Shown one piece after another: positions 45,803 through 53,607 of a stretch of 64,000 nucleotides of DNA (the stretch's first letter is position 1; each line of letters starts with the position of its first letter). Source of the DNA: Sphingomonas_Q fennica_A (lineage in GTDB: Bacteria > Pseudomonadota > Alphaproteobacteria > Sphingomonadales > Sphingomonadaceae); contig JAQIJD010000001.1 of NCBI GenBank assembly GCA_036946415.1, positions 372,001 through 436,000 of the forward strand. Direction: 5' to 3'. Below the pieces are notes generated by a model. The model saw only the letters and a list, made by a program, of their open reading frames with translations, made no database searches and was not told the origin of the DNA. Both the position numbers and the translations under genes were made by a program.

Positions 45803-45961
45803 GGCGGGGCGGTAGCAGGGGCGGGGCGTCCGATCCAGCGGTGCGGCGTGCCGGTCGGCGCCGGCATGTCCCGCATCCGCCGATACAGGCGCAGGTTCCG
45901 AGACGCCGCCGCTGGCGCCCGCCGCTATCCCCCGCCGCTCCCACTCCGATGGAGCCGCCCT

Positions 45962-46912
45962 GTGCCGATCCCCCGTCCCGCCGCCCCGCGACCCATGACG
46001 TCCGCCGAATGGATCATGCTGATCGCCCTCGCCGCGATGTGGGGCGGGTCGTTCCTCTTCAACGGCGTCGCCATGCGGGATCTGCCGGTTCTGACCGTGG
46101 TGACGGCACGCGTGGGACTGGCGGCGATCGTCCTCGCAATGATATCGAAAGCGTGCGGACAGCCCTTTCCACGCGGCCGGGTGGCCTGGACGTCCCTGGT
46201 CGCGATGGGGCTGCTGAACAACGTCCTGCCGTTCGTATTGATCGTGGCGGGACAGCGGGACGTCGGCGCCGGCGCCGCGTCCATCCTGAATGCCGCGACA
46301 CCGCTGTTCACCGTCCTCGTTGGCAGTCTGCTGACGGACGAGGGGCGGATGACCGCGGGCAAGGCGGCCGGGGTCGTCATCGGCTTTGGTGGCGTGGCGG
46401 TCATGATCGGGGCAGGCGGGCCGCACCCGGCGTCATCCGGTGGAGTCGGATCGCTGCTGTGTCTCGGCGGCGCCCTGTCCTATGCCGTGGCGGGGCTTTA
46501 TGGCCGTCGCTTCGGCCCGATGGGCCTGTCGCCGCTGGCCGTCGCCACGGGGCAGGTGACGGCTTCCGCCTTGAGCCTCCTGCCGCTGGCGCTGGCGATC
46601 GATCGGCCCTGGACGCTCGCGCCCCCCGGGCCTGCGGCGGCATCCGCGCTCGCCGGTCTGGCAATCGTCTCGACCGCTTTCGCCTACGTCTTGTACTTCC
46701 GCATCCTGGCGACGGCGGGGGCGACCAATCTGCTGCTGGTGACCTTCCTGATCCCGATCTGCGCGATCCTGTTCGGCATCGCCTTCCTCGGCGAACGCCT
46801 GATGCCGCAGCATGTGTGCGGCATGGCGCTGATCGGGTGCGGACTGGCGGCGATCGACGGGCGGGTCGTCGGCAGGCTGCGGCGCAGGCGGGCTGAGCGC
46901 CCCGACCCTTAG
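45962..46912 (+). CDS. EamA/DMT-family permease
   Basis: The product has two EamA repeats, each of five helices (about 15-145 and 160-300). WIMLIALAAMWGGSFLFNGV marks helix 1 and AGATNLLLVTFLIPICAILFGI helix 9. GTG 45962 has GGAG upstream; ATG 45995 (MTSAEW) lacks a binding site but gives the conserved length of about 305. These carriers export metabolites, often amino acids or nucleotide sugars. The 3' end overlaps the psp-locus tail gene by four bases. Confidence 0.87.
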   Translation: MPIPRPAAPRPMTSAEWIMLIALAAMWGGSFLFNGVAMRDLPVLTVVTARVGLAAIVLAMISKACGQPFPRGRVAWTSLVAMGLLNNVLPFVLIVAGQRDVGAGAASILNAATPLFTVLVGSLLTDEGRMTAGKAAGVVIGFGGVAVMIGAGGPHPASSGGVGSLLCLGGALSYAVAGLYGRRFGPMGLSPLAVATGQVTASALSLLPLALAIDRPWTLAPPGPAAASALAGLAIVSTAFAYVLYFRILATAGATNLLLVTFLIPICAILFGIAFLGERLMPQHVCGMALIGCGLAAIDGRVVGRLRRRRAERPDP

Positions 46913-47145
46913 AGGTCGACGCCCGCCGCGATCGCCTCCAGCCGGCGGACGCGTTCCTTCAGGTCGGCCAATTCTATGCGGGTGGCGGGGTGGCCGGTAT
47001 CGTCGGCCGGCACGCGGCCCACGTCGATCTGGAAGCGGCGGAGCGCCAGCCAGTTGTTCCAGCCGGCAAGCGTGCCCGCCACCACCATCGCCACCGTCAG
47101 CAGCAGCAGGCCGGCGGCGATCAGGTCGTGATCGATCGCGGTCAT
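46909..47145 (-). CDS. PspB-like small membrane protein (psp locus, last gene)
   Basis: The 78-residue product has one membrane helix (about 8-28) and a short coiled tail with RVRRLEAIAAG at 65-75. That tail resembles the PspB end (RLSTIERIVAAD). The ATG at 47145 overlaps the stop of the preceding gene (ATGA). It is the most degenerate of the PspB-like set. Function is inferred from position and motif only. Confidence 0.6.
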   Translation of the reverse strand: MTAIDHDLIAAGLLLLTVAMVVAGTLAGWNNWLALRRFQIDVGRVPADDTGHPATRIELADLKERVRRLEAIAAGVDL

Positions 47146-47399
47146 CGTCCGTCCTCCCGTTCGCGCAGCGCCTCGATCTCGCGGTCGAGCGCGCGGCTGC
47201 CGTTGCGCTCGCCCTCGATCACGATCCGCTCCAGCACATGCATCCGCTCCTTCAGCTTGCGGACTTCGGCGCGCAGGCGATCCGCCTCGGCCGGATCGGC
47301 GGCGCCCGGTGCCTCGTGGCGGTGGGTGGCGCGGGCGCGCATCACCCCCGCCACCGCGACGATCGCCACGATCAGCACCACCATCTCGAACGGATTCAT
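47142..47399 (-). CDS. PspB-like small membrane protein
   Basis: The 85-residue product has an N-terminal helix (residues 5-20) and a charged coiled-coil (38-80). It contains RMHVLERIVIEGE (52-64), the same core as the PspB tail, and then ALDREIEALR (70-79), the ending shared with PspC and the 99-residue protein. It overlaps the next gene by ATGA. A single-pass, cytoplasmic-tail topology is predicted. Confidence 0.65.
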   Translation of the reverse strand: MNPFEMVVLIVAIVAVAGVMRARATHRHEAPGAADPAEADRLRAEVRKLKERMHVLERIVIEGERNGSRALDREIEALREREDGR

Positions 47400-47480
47400 G
47401 TCGTAAACTCCCCTGGTCTTCTTAGGGCCGCACCGGCCCGTCCGGCATGGCCGGTTCGACGAAGCGCCGGCCCCGATCGT

Positions 47481-47780
47481 TCAGCGAAGGCCTTCGATCT
47501 CGTCGGACAGGCGCCGGGCCCGGTCGGTCGCGATCCGCTCCAGCACCGCCACCCGTTCCTCCAGCCGCACGATCTGGTCCTTCAGCCGGCCGTTCTCGGT
47601 CGACAGCAGCTCGATCTGGCGGCGCCTGTCGGGCCGGTCGCCGTCGGATGCGACCGAGCCGTCGTCCCCGCCCTCATTCTCGATCGGATAGCCGTGGCGC
47701 GCCCGTATCCACGTCGTGATCGCCTTGCCGCCGAACACCATGGCGATGATCGCGAGCACGAAAATCTGGTTCCAGCTCAT
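47481..47780 (-). CDS. PspB-like small membrane protein with terminal EIEGLR motif
   Basis: The 99-residue product has an N-terminal helix (about 4-24), an acidic linker, then a coiled-coil (52-99). ERVAVLERIATD (75-86) is PspB-like and the chain ends RRLSDEIEGLR, nearly identical to the end of PspC (RRLADEIEALR). It starts 24 bases after PspC ends. An 81-base gap with a GGGGCCGGCGC-type hairpin separates it from the next gene, so expression may drop there. Confidence 0.65.
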   Translation of the reverse strand: MSWNQIFVLAIIAMVFGGKAITTWIRARHGYPIENEGGDDGSVASDGDRPDRRRQIELLSTENGRLKDQIVRLEERVAVLERIATDRARRLSDEIEGLR

Positions 47781-47804
47781 CGCTTTCCTCCCTTCTTGCG
47801 CGGA

Positions 47805-48188
47805 TCAGCGCAGCGCCTCGATCTCGTCGGCCAGGCGGCGGTTGCGCGAGGTGACGCTGGCCTCCACGTCCGCCAGCCGGCGGTCGATGTCGCGGAAGCG
47901 GGCGCGCACGTCGCGGATCGAATTGCCGGGCCGGGCACGGACGCCCTGCCAGAAGCGGCGATCGTCCTTGTCCTGATAGTCCAGCTCGCGCGGCCGGTCC
48001 TCGGCCAGCAGCCCGACCAGCAGATAGGCGAGGAAGCCGACGCCGCCGGTCGCGAAGACGATGAAGAGGACGGTGGCGACGCGCACCAGGGTCACGTCCA
48101 CGCCGGTATAGTCGGCGATGCCGGCGCAGACGCCCATCGCCTTGCCCGCGCGCTTGTCGAGATAGAAACGGGTCTGCCTTGCGGACAT
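47805..48188 (-). CDS. pspC: Phage-shock protein C (PspC)
   Basis: The 127-residue product starts RFYLDKRAGKAMGVCAGIADYTGVDVTLVRV, the PspC signature, followed by a membrane helix (about 35-62). The C-terminal cytoplasmic part (70-127) is longer than in E. coli and ends RRLADVEASV then RRLADEIEALR. PspC with PspB senses inner-membrane stress and relieves PspA inhibition of PspF. It starts one base after pspB ends. Confidence 0.92.
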   Translation of the reverse strand: MSARQTRFYLDKRAGKAMGVCAGIADYTGVDVTLVRVATVLFIVFATGGVGFLAYLLVGLLAEDRPRELDYQDKDDRRFWQGVRARPGNSIRDVRARFRDIDRRLADVEASVTSRNRRLADEIEALR

Positions 48189-48189
48189 G

Positions 48190-48432
48190 TCACTGGCTCC
48201 TGGGCGGGGTGGGGCGGAAGGACGGATCGTCGGCGGCGACGATCCGCTCGATCGTCGAGAGCCGGTCGTCGAGCCGGCGGGCGAGATCGTGGAGTTCGTC
48301 GAGCAGCCGCTCATCCTCCAGCGTCAGCCCGGCGGCGCGGCGCCATTGCGTGACGTAATGGAAGATCAGCCACGGCAGCCCGATGAACAGCATGCCGACG
48401 ACGGCGATGGGGACGAGGATATTCTCCAGCAC
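48190..48432 (-). CDS. pspB: Phage-shock protein B (PspB)
   Basis: The 80-residue membrane protein has one helix (3-26) then a cytoplasmic helix with RRLDDRLSTIERIVAADDP, matching the E. coli PspB end (ALESILDAEHP-like). The tail SFRPTPP replaces the usual Trp-Arg. It starts one base after pspA and belongs to the sensor pair with PspC. Confidence 0.9.
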   Translation of the reverse strand: MLENILVPIAVVGMLFIGLPWLIFHYVTQWRRAAGLTLEDERLLDELHDLARRLDDRLSTIERIVAADDPSFRPTPPRSQ

Positions 48433-48433
48433 C

Positions 48434-49105
48434 TCACCCGTCCTTCTTCATCCGGGCGCGGAGGGCCGCAAGTTCCTCGTCGACGGCGTCGCCGTCGCGC
48501 AGCGCGGCAATTTCCTCCTCCAAGCTCGGCTGGCCGCCGCCGCCGAGGTTCAGCGCATCGGCGCGGCCCTCGGCCAGATCGACGCGCCGTTCGAGCTGCT
48601 CGAAGCGGGCGAAGGCATCGTCCACGCGCGTGCCCGACACCATCTCGCGCATCCGTTCGCGGTTGCGCGCGCTTTCCAGACGGGTGGCGAGGCTGTTCTG
48701 GCGGGCGCGCGCCTCGCGCAGCTTGGCCTGCAACTTGGCGATGTCCGCCTCGGAGGCGGAGAGCGCCTCGTCCAGCGTCGCCGCTTCCTCGCCCAGCTGA
48801 TCGGCCAGCGTCGCCGCCTTCTGCCGTTCGGCGAGGGCGGCGCGTGCCAGATCCTCGCGGCCCTTGGACATCGCCAGTTCGGCCTTCTCCATCCAGCCGG
48901 ACTGGACCTGGCCGAGGCGGGCGATCTGGCGGCGCATCTCCTTCTGATCGGCGATGGTGCGGGCGGCGGCGGCGCGCACCTCGATCAGCGTCTCCTCCAT
49001 CTCGAGGATGATCATGCGGATCGTCTTGGCGGGATCGTCCGCCTTGTCGAGCATGTCCGACACATTGGCGGCGATGATGTCCCGCGTGCGGGAAAAGATA
49101 CCCAT
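48434..49105 (-). CDS. pspA: Phage-shock protein A (PspA/IM30)
   Basis: The 223-residue coiled-coil protein binds stressed inner membrane and restrains PspF when stress is absent. It starts MGIFSRTRDIIAANVSDMLDKADDP with an amphipathic N-terminal helix, then long helices with DPAKTIRMIILEMEETL and a C-terminal LEEEIAALR. Start 49105 has AAGGAG. A 73-base gap separates it from the TonB-C-domain gene upstream on the same strand, so both may be read from the sigma-54 promoter. Confidence 0.94.
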   Translation of the reverse strand: MGIFSRTRDIIAANVSDMLDKADDPAKTIRMIILEMEETLIEVRAAAARTIADQKEMRRQIARLGQVQSGWMEKAELAMSKGREDLARAALAERQKAATLADQLGEEAATLDEALSASEADIAKLQAKLREARARQNSLATRLESARNRERMREMVSGTRVDDAFARFEQLERRVDLAEGRADALNLGGGGQPSLEEEIAALRDGDAVDEELAALRARMKKDG

Positions 49106-49178
49106 CTCATGCTCCTTGGGGCGAAAATTCGGGCCGGGGTTCATCATGCTAGGCCGCCCCGGCGCGGCCTGCCAGTCG

Positions 49179-49655
49179 TCAGCGCGTGGCGACCTGCGTG
49201 TTGCCGGCGCCACGGGCTGCGGCGAAGCGGGCGTTGGTCCGGGCGGCGGCGGTGTCCGACGCCTTGACGCGCTGGGCGATCGATTCGTCGCTGGTGCCGA
49301 AGAAGACGTTCATCGCCACCGTCATCGGCCGCTTGGCATAGCCGTCCGGCAGCGCGGGGAAGCGGACGGCGCGTGCGGCGGCGACCGCCTCCCGGTCGAG
49401 CGCGGGAACGCCGGTGCCCTTGCCCATCGCCACGTCGGTCACCTGACCGTCGGCGGACAGGCGGACGAGGACGGTGCCCGCTTCGGACCGGGCGATGCGC
49501 CGCGCGCCGACGGCGCGCAGATTGGCGTCGAGCTGCGTCTCGACCGAGTGCTGCCAGCCGGCCATCGCCGGATCGGCGGGGGTGGGGGCGGCGGCCCCGG
49601 CGGCGGTGGCGCCGGCGAGGAGGAGGGCGGCGGCGGCGGTGGCGAGGCGGATCAT
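49179..49655 (-). CDS. Exported TonB C-terminal-domain protein, first gene of the psp run
   Basis: The 158-residue product has a signal peptide (about 1-24, ATAAGAAAP), then a TonB-C-like domain (about 40-130; TVLVRLSADGQVTDV, then LDREAVAAARAVRFPALP). It lacks the membrane anchor and Pro-rich spacer of true TonB, so it is likely free in the periplasm. GGGAG precedes the ATG. It stands between pspF and pspA, directly behind a sigma-54-type promoter. TonB-like energy transduction is not implied; a role in envelope stress is inference. Confidence 0.72.
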   Translation of the reverse strand: MIRLATAAAALLLAGATAAGAAAPTPADPAMAGWQHSVETQLDANLRAVGARRIARSEAGTVLVRLSADGQVTDVAMGKGTGVPALDREAVAAARAVRFPALPDGYAKRPMTVAMNVFFGTSDESIAQRVKASDTAAARTNARFAAARGAGNTQVATR

Positions 49656-49709
49656 GGCGTGGTCTCCCTTGGTATCTGTGATCGCCGTGATTAGCGATGA
49701 TCGATACCC

Positions 49710-49725
49710 TGCAGGGCCCGTGCCA
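49710..49725 (-). promoter_or_regulatory. Sigma-54 promoter of the psp run
   Basis: The minus strand reads TGGCACGGGCCCTGCA, one mismatch from TGGCACGNNNNTTGCA with the exact GG-N10-GC spacing. The predicted start site is near 49700, 45 bases before the ATG at 49655. A sigma-54 promoter is required for control by the divergent PspF. Confidence 0.72.
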
Positions 49726-49729
49726 ATTC

Positions 49730-49777
49730 GCGGAAAGGCCGGATTTCCGCCAGTTTCGCAAATTCGATAAATTGCGA
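49730..49777. promoter_or_regulatory. Candidate PspF upstream activator sites
   Basis: Two palindromes lie between the promoter and pspF: GCGGAAA-N7-TTTCCGC (49730-49750) and TCGCAAATTCGATAAATTGCGA (49756-49777). Such inverted repeats are typical for activator binding; the second is near -66 from the predicted start. Assignment to PspF is inference. Confidence 0.5.
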
Positions 49778-49824
49778 CGGCAGGCGATCTTGCCAGAGGT
49801 TGGGAAATCGCGCCATATATCGGC

Positions 49825-50841
49825 ATGGCACGCGAAGCGGCCGTAGTCGGCCAATCCTCCCATTTCCTCGATGCGCTCGATCGCGCCAGCCGCGCGGCCG
49901 CGCTCGACCGGCCGGTGCTGGTGATCGGGGAGCGCGGCACGGGCAAGGAGCTGGTCGCCGAACGGCTGCACCACCTGTCGCAGCGCTGGTCGGCACCGCT
50001 CGTCACGCTCAACTGCGCGGCGCTGCCCGAGACGCTGATCGAAGCCGAATTGTTCGGGCACGAGGCGGGCGCCTTCACCGGCGCGATGAAGGCGCGCGCC
50101 GGCCGGTTCGAGGAGGCGGACGGCGGCACGCTCTTTCTGGACGAGCTGGCGACGCTCAGCATGGCGGCGCAGGAACGGCTGCTGCGCGCGGTCGAATATG
50201 GCGAGGTGACGCGGATCGGCGCCTCGCGCCCGCTGAAGGTGGACGTGCGGATCGTCGCCGCCACCAACGAGCATCTGCCCGATCTGGTCGACAAGGGCCG
50301 CTTTCGCGCCGATCTGCTCGACCGGCTGTCGTTCGAGGTCGTGACCCTGCCGCCGCTGCGCGCCCGCACCGGGGACGTGGCCGTGCTGGCGGATCATTTC
50401 GGGCGGCGGATGGCGTCCGAACTTGGCTGGCCGCGCTGGCCGGGGTTCGCTCCGGCGGCGGAGGCGGTGCTGGCGGACCACGACTGGCCCGGCAACGTGC
50501 GCGAACTGCGCAACGTCGTCGAGCGCGCCGTCTATCGCTGGGGCGATGCCGAACGGCCCGTCGAGGCGCTCGATTTCGATCCCTTCGCCTCGCCGTGGCG
50601 GCCGGCGGCCGCACCCTCCGCGCCGGCGGCGCCCGCGCCGCCTGCCGCCGCCGCCGCGCCGGAGCCGCCGTGCGACGACCTTCGCGCCGCCTGCGACGCC
50701 TACGAACGGCGGTTGCTGCAACAGGCGCTCGCCCGCTGCCGCTTCAACCAGCGCCAGACCGCGGCGGCGCTGTCGCTCACCTACGATCAGTTGCGCCACG
50801 CGCTGCGGCGGCACGACCTGCTGGAACGTCCGCCTGCCTGA
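49825..50841 (+). CDS. pspF: Sigma-54-dependent activator PspF
   Basis: The 338-residue AAA+ activator has Walker A GERGTGKE (35-42), the sigma-54-contacting GAFTGA loop at 82-87, Walker B GGTLFLDE (100-107) and an Arg finger region. There is no receiver domain, as in PspF. A Pro/Ala linker leads to a Fis-type HTH (about 300-325, FNQRQTAAALSLTYDQLRHAL). Divergent from the psp run, it should activate 49710-49725 when PspA releases it. sodA/B-type gene follows 82 bases later. Confidence 0.92.
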   Translation: MAREAAVVGQSSHFLDALDRASRAAALDRPVLVIGERGTGKELVAERLHHLSQRWSAPLVTLNCAALPETLIEAELFGHEAGAFTGAMKARAGRFEEADGGTLFLDELATLSMAAQERLLRAVEYGEVTRIGASRPLKVDVRIVAATNEHLPDLVDKGRFRADLLDRLSFEVVTLPPLRARTGDVAVLADHFGRRMASELGWPRWPGFAPAAEAVLADHDWPGNVRELRNVVERAVYRWGDAERPVEALDFDPFASPWRPAAAPSAPAAPAPPAAAAAPEPPCDDLRAACDAYERRLLQQALARCRFNQRQTAAALSLTYDQLRHALRRHDLLERPPA

Positions 50842-50923
50842 TGCCGCCGCTTCCGCGCGTAACCATTCGCCGATAGGGACGTTCAGCCGAAACGATCCGT
50901 TTCCACCTCACAAGGAGAGCATC

Positions 50924-51538
50924 ATGGCCTTCACCGTTCCGCCGCTGCCCTACGATTATGGCGCGCTGGCCCCCACGATCGACGAGGAGACGATGAAGCT
51001 CCACCACGACAAGCACCACCAAGCCTATGTCGACAAGCTGAACGGCGCGCTCGGCGAGAATGGCCTCGAGGGCAAGTCGCTGGAGGACATCATGGCCACG
51101 ATCTCCTCGCTGCCGCCCGTCGTCCGCAACAATGGCGGCGGCCACTGGAACCACAGCTTCTTCTGGGAAATCATGGCCCCGGCCGGCAGCAGCCAGCCCG
51201 ACGGTGCGCTGAAGGCGGCGATCGACAGCGCCTTCGGCTCGGTCGAGGCGATGCAGGAGAAGTTCAATACCGCCGGAGCCAACCAGTTCGGGTCCGGCTG
51301 GGCGTGGCTGATCGCGTCGCCCTCGGGCGAGCTGACCATCGCCTCGACGCCCAATCAGGACAATCCGCTGATGGACGACGCCAAGGTGAAGGGCACGCCG
51401 ATCCTGGGCAACGACGTGTGGGAACATGCCTATTACCTCACCTACAACAACCGCCGCCCCGATTATCTGAAGGCGTGGTGGAACGTGGTGAACTGGCAGA
51501 AGGCTGGCGAGCTTTATGCAAGGGCGTCGGGCAAGTAA
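50924..51538 (+). CDS. Superoxide dismutase, Fe/Mn family, with Mn-type signature
   Basis: The 204-residue enzyme dismutates superoxide. Metal ligands are His27, His77, Asp164 and His168 (DVWEHAYYL). Metal-discriminating positions are Mn-like: RNNGGGHWNH has Gly where Fe enzymes have Gln, and STPNQDNPLM has the Gln found in Mn enzymes. Alphaproteobacterial homologues are often labelled SodB (Fe), so the actual metal may be Mn or either. There is no signal peptide. SD is AAGGAGAG. It follows pspF in the same direction. Confidence 0.94.
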   Translation: MAFTVPPLPYDYGALAPTIDEETMKLHHDKHHQAYVDKLNGALGENGLEGKSLEDIMATISSLPPVVRNNGGGHWNHSFFWEIMAPAGSSQPDGALKAAIDSAFGSVEAMQEKFNTAGANQFGSGWAWLIASPSGELTIASTPNQDNPLMDDAKVKGTPILGNDVWEHAYYLTYNNRRPDYLKAWWNVVNWQKAGELYARASGK

Positions 51539-51545
51539 GTGAGAC

Positions 51546-51575
51546 GTGTCGCCCCGGTCCTGCCCGGGGCGACAC
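51546..51575 (+). terminator. Perfect 12-bp hairpin after superoxide dismutase
   Basis: GTGTCGCCCCGG and CCGGGGCGACAC are exact complements around a six-base loop, seven bases after the stop. No T-run follows, so it may be a processing or pausing stem, with the repeat at 51641 as a second barrier. Confidence 0.55.
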
Positions 51576-51640
51576 TGGTATCGACACTCCGATACACTAT
51601 CTCGACAGATCGATATTCACCCGGTGTATTGGGGAAACGC

Positions 51641-51746
51641 CTCCCCTCCCTGAAAGGGAGGGGCTGGGGGTGGGTTCGTCGAGAGGCTCGGTTCCGCCCG
51701 TCAACGAGCGAACCCACCCCCGACCCCTCCCTTTCAGGGAGGGGAG
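51641..51746. repeat. Long inverted repeat between convergent genes
   Basis: Arms of 38 bases (51641-51678 and 51709-51746) match as reverse complements with two mismatches; each contains its own hairpin CCCCTCCCTGAAAGGGAGGGG. It lies between superoxide dismutase and argC. Same family as 607-719 and 28811-28891. Confidence 0.8.
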
Positions 51747-51775
51747 TGATTCGCACATGTGATCAAGTTCGGGAT

Positions 51776-52702
51776 CTACACCCGCAGCCCCGTCGTCTCG
51801 TCGAAGCCGAACAGCAGGTTGAGCGTCTGCACCGCCGCGCCCGCGGCACCTTTGCCCAGATTGTCGAGCATCGCGACCAGCCGATACTGGCGGCGGTCCT
51901 CGTTGGCGAACAGCGCGATCTCAAGCCGGTCCGTGCCCGACAGCCGCTCGACCGCCAGCGTCGCCCCGTCCGGCTCCACCACCGAGACGATCGGCGATCC
52001 GGCATAGGCGGCGCGCAGGGCATCGCGCATCGCGTCGCCGGTGGCGTGCGGGGCGATCTGGTCCGCGGTCAGCGGCACGTCCACGATCATGCCGGAGCGC
52101 AGCGGCACCACCGCCGGCGCGAACAGCGGCGGGCGGGCGAGGCCGCAATGGCGCTGCATCTCGGGCACATGCTTGTGGGCCAGCCCGAGCGCGTAGGTGG
52201 AAAAGGCGGGCGGGGTGGTGCCCGGCGCCTCATAGTCGGCGATCATCGCCTTGCCGCCGCCCGAATAGCCCGAGACGGCGTTGCAGGCGAGCGCCGCCTC
52301 CGCCGGGATCAGCCCGGCGGCGACCAGCGGCGCGACGAGCGCGATGAAGCCCGTGGAGTAGCAGCCGGGGTTGCTGATCCGCCGCGCCCCCGCCACCGCC
52401 GCGCGGCCGCTGACTTCCGGAAAGCCATAGACCCAGCCGGGGGCGGTGCGGTGCGCGGTCGAGGCGTCGATCACGCGGGTGCGGTCGTTGTCGATCAGCG
52501 CCACCGCCTCGCGCGCGGCATCGTCGGGCAGGCAGAGGATCACGGCATCGGCGGCGTTCAGCGCCCCGGCGCGGGCGGCGGCGTCCTTGCGCCGCTCTTC
52601 GGGCAGGGTGACGAGCGCGATGTCGGCGCGGCCGGCCAGCCGCTCGCGGATTTCCAGGCCGGTGGTGCCGGCGCCGCCGTCGATGAACACCTGCACGCTC
52701 AT
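51776..52702 (-). CDS. argC: N-acetyl-gamma-glutamyl-phosphate reductase
   Basis: The 308-residue NADPH enzyme performs the third step of arginine synthesis. It is of the shorter type (AGPR type 2). The Rossmann start is FIDGGAGTTGLEI, the catalytic Cys lies in SNPGCYSTGF (about residue 116), and a CNAVSGYSGGGK block and KHVPEMQRH follow. The ATG at 52702 overlaps the stop of the NlpC/P60 gene, so arginine synthesis is coupled to a cell-wall enzyme here. Confidence 0.94.
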   Translation of the reverse strand: MSVQVFIDGGAGTTGLEIRERLAGRADIALVTLPEERRKDAAARAGALNAADAVILCLPDDAAREAVALIDNDRTRVIDASTAHRTAPGWVYGFPEVSGRAAVAGARRISNPGCYSTGFIALVAPLVAAGLIPAEAALACNAVSGYSGGGKAMIADYEAPGTTPPAFSTYALGLAHKHVPEMQRHCGLARPPLFAPAVVPLRSGMIVDVPLTADQIAPHATGDAMRDALRAAYAGSPIVSVVEPDGATLAVERLSGTDRLEIALFANEDRRQYRLVAMLDNLGKGAAGAAVQTLNLLFGFDETTGLRV

Positions 52703-53607
52703 GCCGCGATCCTCCGCCGGGCGATGATCGGATCGGCGCCGCCGCCGGCCCGTGCGACGACTGCGGCGAGCGGTTCGGCCACCACCGCCATCCACCACGC
52801 ATTGGCGTGAACCAGCGTTTCCGCATCGGCCATGATGCCGACATGGCCGGGCAGGAAGACGAGATCGCCCGCCGCCAGCGCCGCATCCCCCGCCAGCGCG
52901 GTGCCGAGGCTCCTCTGCTGGTCGCTGTCGCGCGGTGCCTCCACGCCCGCGGCGGCGAGCGCCACCTGGACGAGGCCCGAACAGTCGATGCCGCCGGCGC
53001 CGCGCCCGCCCCACAGATAGGGCAGGCCGATCAGCCGCCGCGCCGCCGTCACCACATCCTCGCGTACGTCGATCGCCAGCACGTGCCGCGCGTGGACGAA
53101 GCCGGCTTCGCAGGCGACGAAATCGCCGGTCGCGACGCCTGCCAGCCGCGAACCGAACGGCAGGTGGCGGGCGACCGCGGACTTGATGTCGGCCCGGTCG
53201 AAGACGGGCGCCGTCGCGGAGACGATGCGGTGGGTGGCGGGCGGCGGCGGCAGGTCCAGATCGGCCTCCGCCACATAGCCGACATAGCGATCGTGCAGGC
53301 AATAGCCCCACGCCCAGCCGCCCGCCACGTCCAGCACCGCGAACCCCTCGCCGTGCGCGAGCTGGGTGACGGCCGGGGCGGTGGCCGATGCCGACGCGCG
53401 CACGGTGGCGGCGGCGGCGGCGACGGCGCGCGGCAGCGGTGCGGCATAATGGGGCGCGAAGATCAGCCCGGCGAGCGCAGCATCGGCGATGTCGGCCCGC
53501 ACCGCATGGGTGCGCGGATCGAGATGGCGGGTCGGCCCGTCAAGCCGGAACCGGTCAACCGCGGGCGCGCTGGCCGCGGGCAGGGGCAGGCTCGGCGCTC
53601 TCGCCAT
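52699..53607 (-). CDS. NlpC/P60-family peptidoglycan endopeptidase
   Basis: The 302-residue product has an SH3-like N-terminal region (about 85-180) and a C-terminal NlpC/P60 domain with Cys209 (GGIDCSGLV) and His255 (LPGHVGIM). It cleaves stem peptides, probably gamma-D-Glu-diaminopimelate bonds. No signal peptide is evident from the start at 53607, so export or cytoplasmic recycling is unresolved. It is coupled to argC downstream; the regulator gene upstream overlaps its 5' end by 53 bases. Confidence 0.9.
   Translation of the reverse strand: MARAPSLPLPAASAPAVDRFRLDGPTRHLDPRTHAVRADIADAALAGLIFAPHYAAPLPRAVAAAAATVRASASATAPAVTQLAHGEGFAVLDVAGGWAWGYCLHDRYVGYVAEADLDLPPPPATHRIVSATAPVFDRADIKSAVARHLPFGSRLAGVATGDFVACEAGFVHARHVLAIDVREDVVTAARRLIGLPYLWGGRGAGGIDCSGLVQVALAAAGVEAPRDSDQQRSLGTALAGDAALAAGDLVFLPGHVGIMADAETLVHANAWWMAVVAEPLAAVVARAGGGADPIIARRRIAA

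Noticed and set aside
49130..49175. Separate sigma-54 promoter directly before pspA
   Set aside because: TGGCAG is present but the GC element is not at the required distance.
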